The notes beneath the pieces were generated by a model, which did no database searches, had not been told where the DNA came from, and saw only the letters and a list, made by a program, of their open reading frames with translations. A stretch of 64,000 nt of DNA from Firmicutes bacterium OM04-13BH (GTDB taxonomy: Bacteria > Bacillota > Clostridia > Lachnospirales > Lachnospiraceae): the NCBI GenBank assembly GCA_003481745.1, contig QULP01000002.1, positions 124,001-188,000 on the forward strand, in the 5' to 3' direction. A program made the position numbers and the translations under genes. Of this stretch, positions 62,927 to 64,000 are shown piece after piece. The stretch's first letter is position 1; each line of letters opens with the position of its first letter.

Positions 62927-64000
62927 TTATACGAAATGCTTATCTGCGGTAAAGTAATTTTCCAATCTCTCCAAATTTAAATCCGAATGTTCAATTTCCC
63001 TGGCATAACGATAAGCCAGTTCCACTTTATCTTCAAATGTAAGCGTTTTCTTTTCTGATATCCACTGATACATCCATAGTTCCGTAATCCATTCTACTGA
63101 AAATAAACTCAGTGCCATTTTACTCCATATTGCATCATCATAGACTGCTCCGCAAAAATAAGTATACACAAAAAACATCATAAGCTGTTCTTTTTGGATT
63201 TCCCATTCTTGTTTTTTATCACTCTTTGCTCCGACACCCTTCTGAAATTCTTCATAAATCCTACAGTAGTTCTCTTCTCCGTCCTGATAGAGCAGTTCTG
63301 CCAGATTTTCCAATGTCACGCTCCATGCACTCTCCAAATGTTCCAATTCCTCCTGTAACACTCGAATTTCTCTTTTCATACGCGCATACCGCGCATGGGG
63401 CGCTTCTATTTTATACTTTTTACAAAGTAGCTTTATATCCTGATTTCGATACTGCTCAAGCAGAGCATCAATTTCAAAAAACTGATTTTCATCAACTGCT
63501 TCCTGCATCGCTTTTGCCAGTTCTGCACACATCCATGCTCTTTTCTCAAAGTTTAAGTCACGATTTTGTATAATCGTATACAAAATATCTCTCGCATCTT
63601 CAAGTTGAGTAAACATCAAAAAATCAAATGATTCAAATTCTTCCTCTTCTTCTGTCTCCCACTCCGAAAATGTTACTTTCTTTTGATTTTCAAGTATCAT
63701 TTCTGCCGCTTTGGGACAAGATAAAGAAAGAGAATATTCCCGCAGTCCTTCATATTCTTCCACATGACGCGGATACATTTTACAGGTATCACAAAGATAA
63801 CTCTCTCCAAGCTCTTTTTGAATCTCACACAAATCTTCTTCATTTAAAAAGGCGCAACGACTCCCATACTGAAAAAAAATTTCTTCTTCCCAATCAATTG
63901 AATTGCGAATCCGATTCCCAAATGGTCCGGAAAGTCCTTCATATTTATCAAGAGATGTTTCGTCAATCACAATCTGCCATCCCGCACAGCAGGTTTTCGG
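62927..64000 (-). CDS. fliB: FliB-like flagellin lysine-N-methylase (partial, 5' end off window)
   Basis: The frame is open to the right edge, reading PKTCCAGWQIVIDETS inward, so the start lies outside. CAFLNEEDLCEIQKELG and YLCDTCKMYPRHVEEYEGLR supply the FliB cysteine set likely binding an FeS cluster, and SLSCPKAAEMIL follows. The family methylates lysines of flagellin, but many non-motile clostridia carry homologues annotated the same way. No flagellar gene is visible here. Confidence 0.65.
   Translation of the reverse strand, partial: PKTCCAGWQIVIDETSLDKYEGLSGPFGNRIRNSIDWEEEIFFQYGSRCAFLNEEDLCEIQKELGESYLCDTCKMYPRHVEEYEGLREYSLSLSCPKAAEMILENQKKVTFSEWETEEEEEFESFDFLMFTQLEDARDILYTIIQNRDLNFEKRAWMCAELAKAMQEAVDENQFFEIDALLEQYRNQDIKLLCKKYKIEAPHARYARMKREIRVLQEELEHLESAWSVTLENLAELLYQDGEENYCRIYEEFQKGVGAKSDKKQEWEIQKEQLMMFFVYTYFCGAVYDDAIWSKMALSLFSVEWITELWMYQWISEKKTLTFEDKVELAYRYAREIEHSDLNLERLENYFTADKHFV

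Noticed and set aside
1..64000. CRISPR arrays, tRNA and rRNA genes, prophage structural genes
   Set aside because: No regularly spaced repeats, no cloverleaf or rRNA-like sequence and no phage morphogenesis proteins were found by eye.

Overview
The window looks like a chromosome segment of a low-GC, strictly anaerobic Firmicute, most likely a gut Lachnospiraceae (Clostridia). The signs are AT-rich DNA, strong AGGAGG ribosome-binding sites with some TTG starts, an L27 with the Prp-cleaved N-terminal extension, LexA, glycyl-radical pyruvate formate-lyase, [FeFe]-hydrogenase, and soluble flavin/FeS electron-transfer proteins. No respiratory membrane complex and no tRNA or rRNA gene was seen.

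Layout. 1-3.4 kb (minus): RNase E/G (cut by the window edge), its DUF2344 partner and a TIGR03960-type radical SAM protein. 3.7-9.5 kb: accessory genes, including a two-gene module (PLD-like nuclease/ATPase plus a catalytically dead serine-recombinase homologue) whose promoter is covered by two 28-bp resolvase-like palindromes. 9.6-14 kb (plus): housekeeping run rplU-prp-rpmA-obg-yhbY-nadD-yqeK-rsfS. 14.1-17 kb: McrBC-type modification-dependent restriction. 17.1-19.9 kb: lexA, then a GntR/ABC operon. 19.9-27.4 kb: a lactose island (AraC, LacZ, GPH symporter, AraC) bounded by 105-bp direct repeats, each containing a 29-bp Xer/dif-like site, followed by a XerS-like recombinase gene. 29-35.5 kb: ZIP transporter, PLC-like protein, GH13 amylase, MATE exporter and LUD protein. 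36-41.6 kb: aldose epimerase, NUDIX, ThiE, then pflB-pflA. 41.6-47.6 kb: DUF362, heterodimeric ABC exporter and LysR. 47.6-49.2 kb: an insertion carrying a lipoprotein, flanked by a duplicated lysR 3' end; the second copy is interrupted by a mobile 157-bp repeat that recurs at 61 kb.

49.6-60.8 kb (minus) is the most interesting part: one tightly packed operon mdh-hdrB-hdrC-hdrA-mvhD-three Flx-like genes-frdB-frdA-fumA-fumB. It encodes every step from oxaloacetate to succinate together with a soluble NADH-linked Flx/Hdr complex. I infer a cytoplasmic, possibly electron-bifurcating NADH:fumarate reductase that makes succinate and reduced ferredoxin. A group-B-like [FeFe]-hydrogenase gene lies directly upstream on the same strand. 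The window ends in a FliB-like gene.

The genes together fit a fermenter that takes up and splits lactose and alpha-glucans, cleaves pyruvate with PFL, and disposes of reductant as succinate. All functional statements rest on motif recognition by eye; no database search was run.
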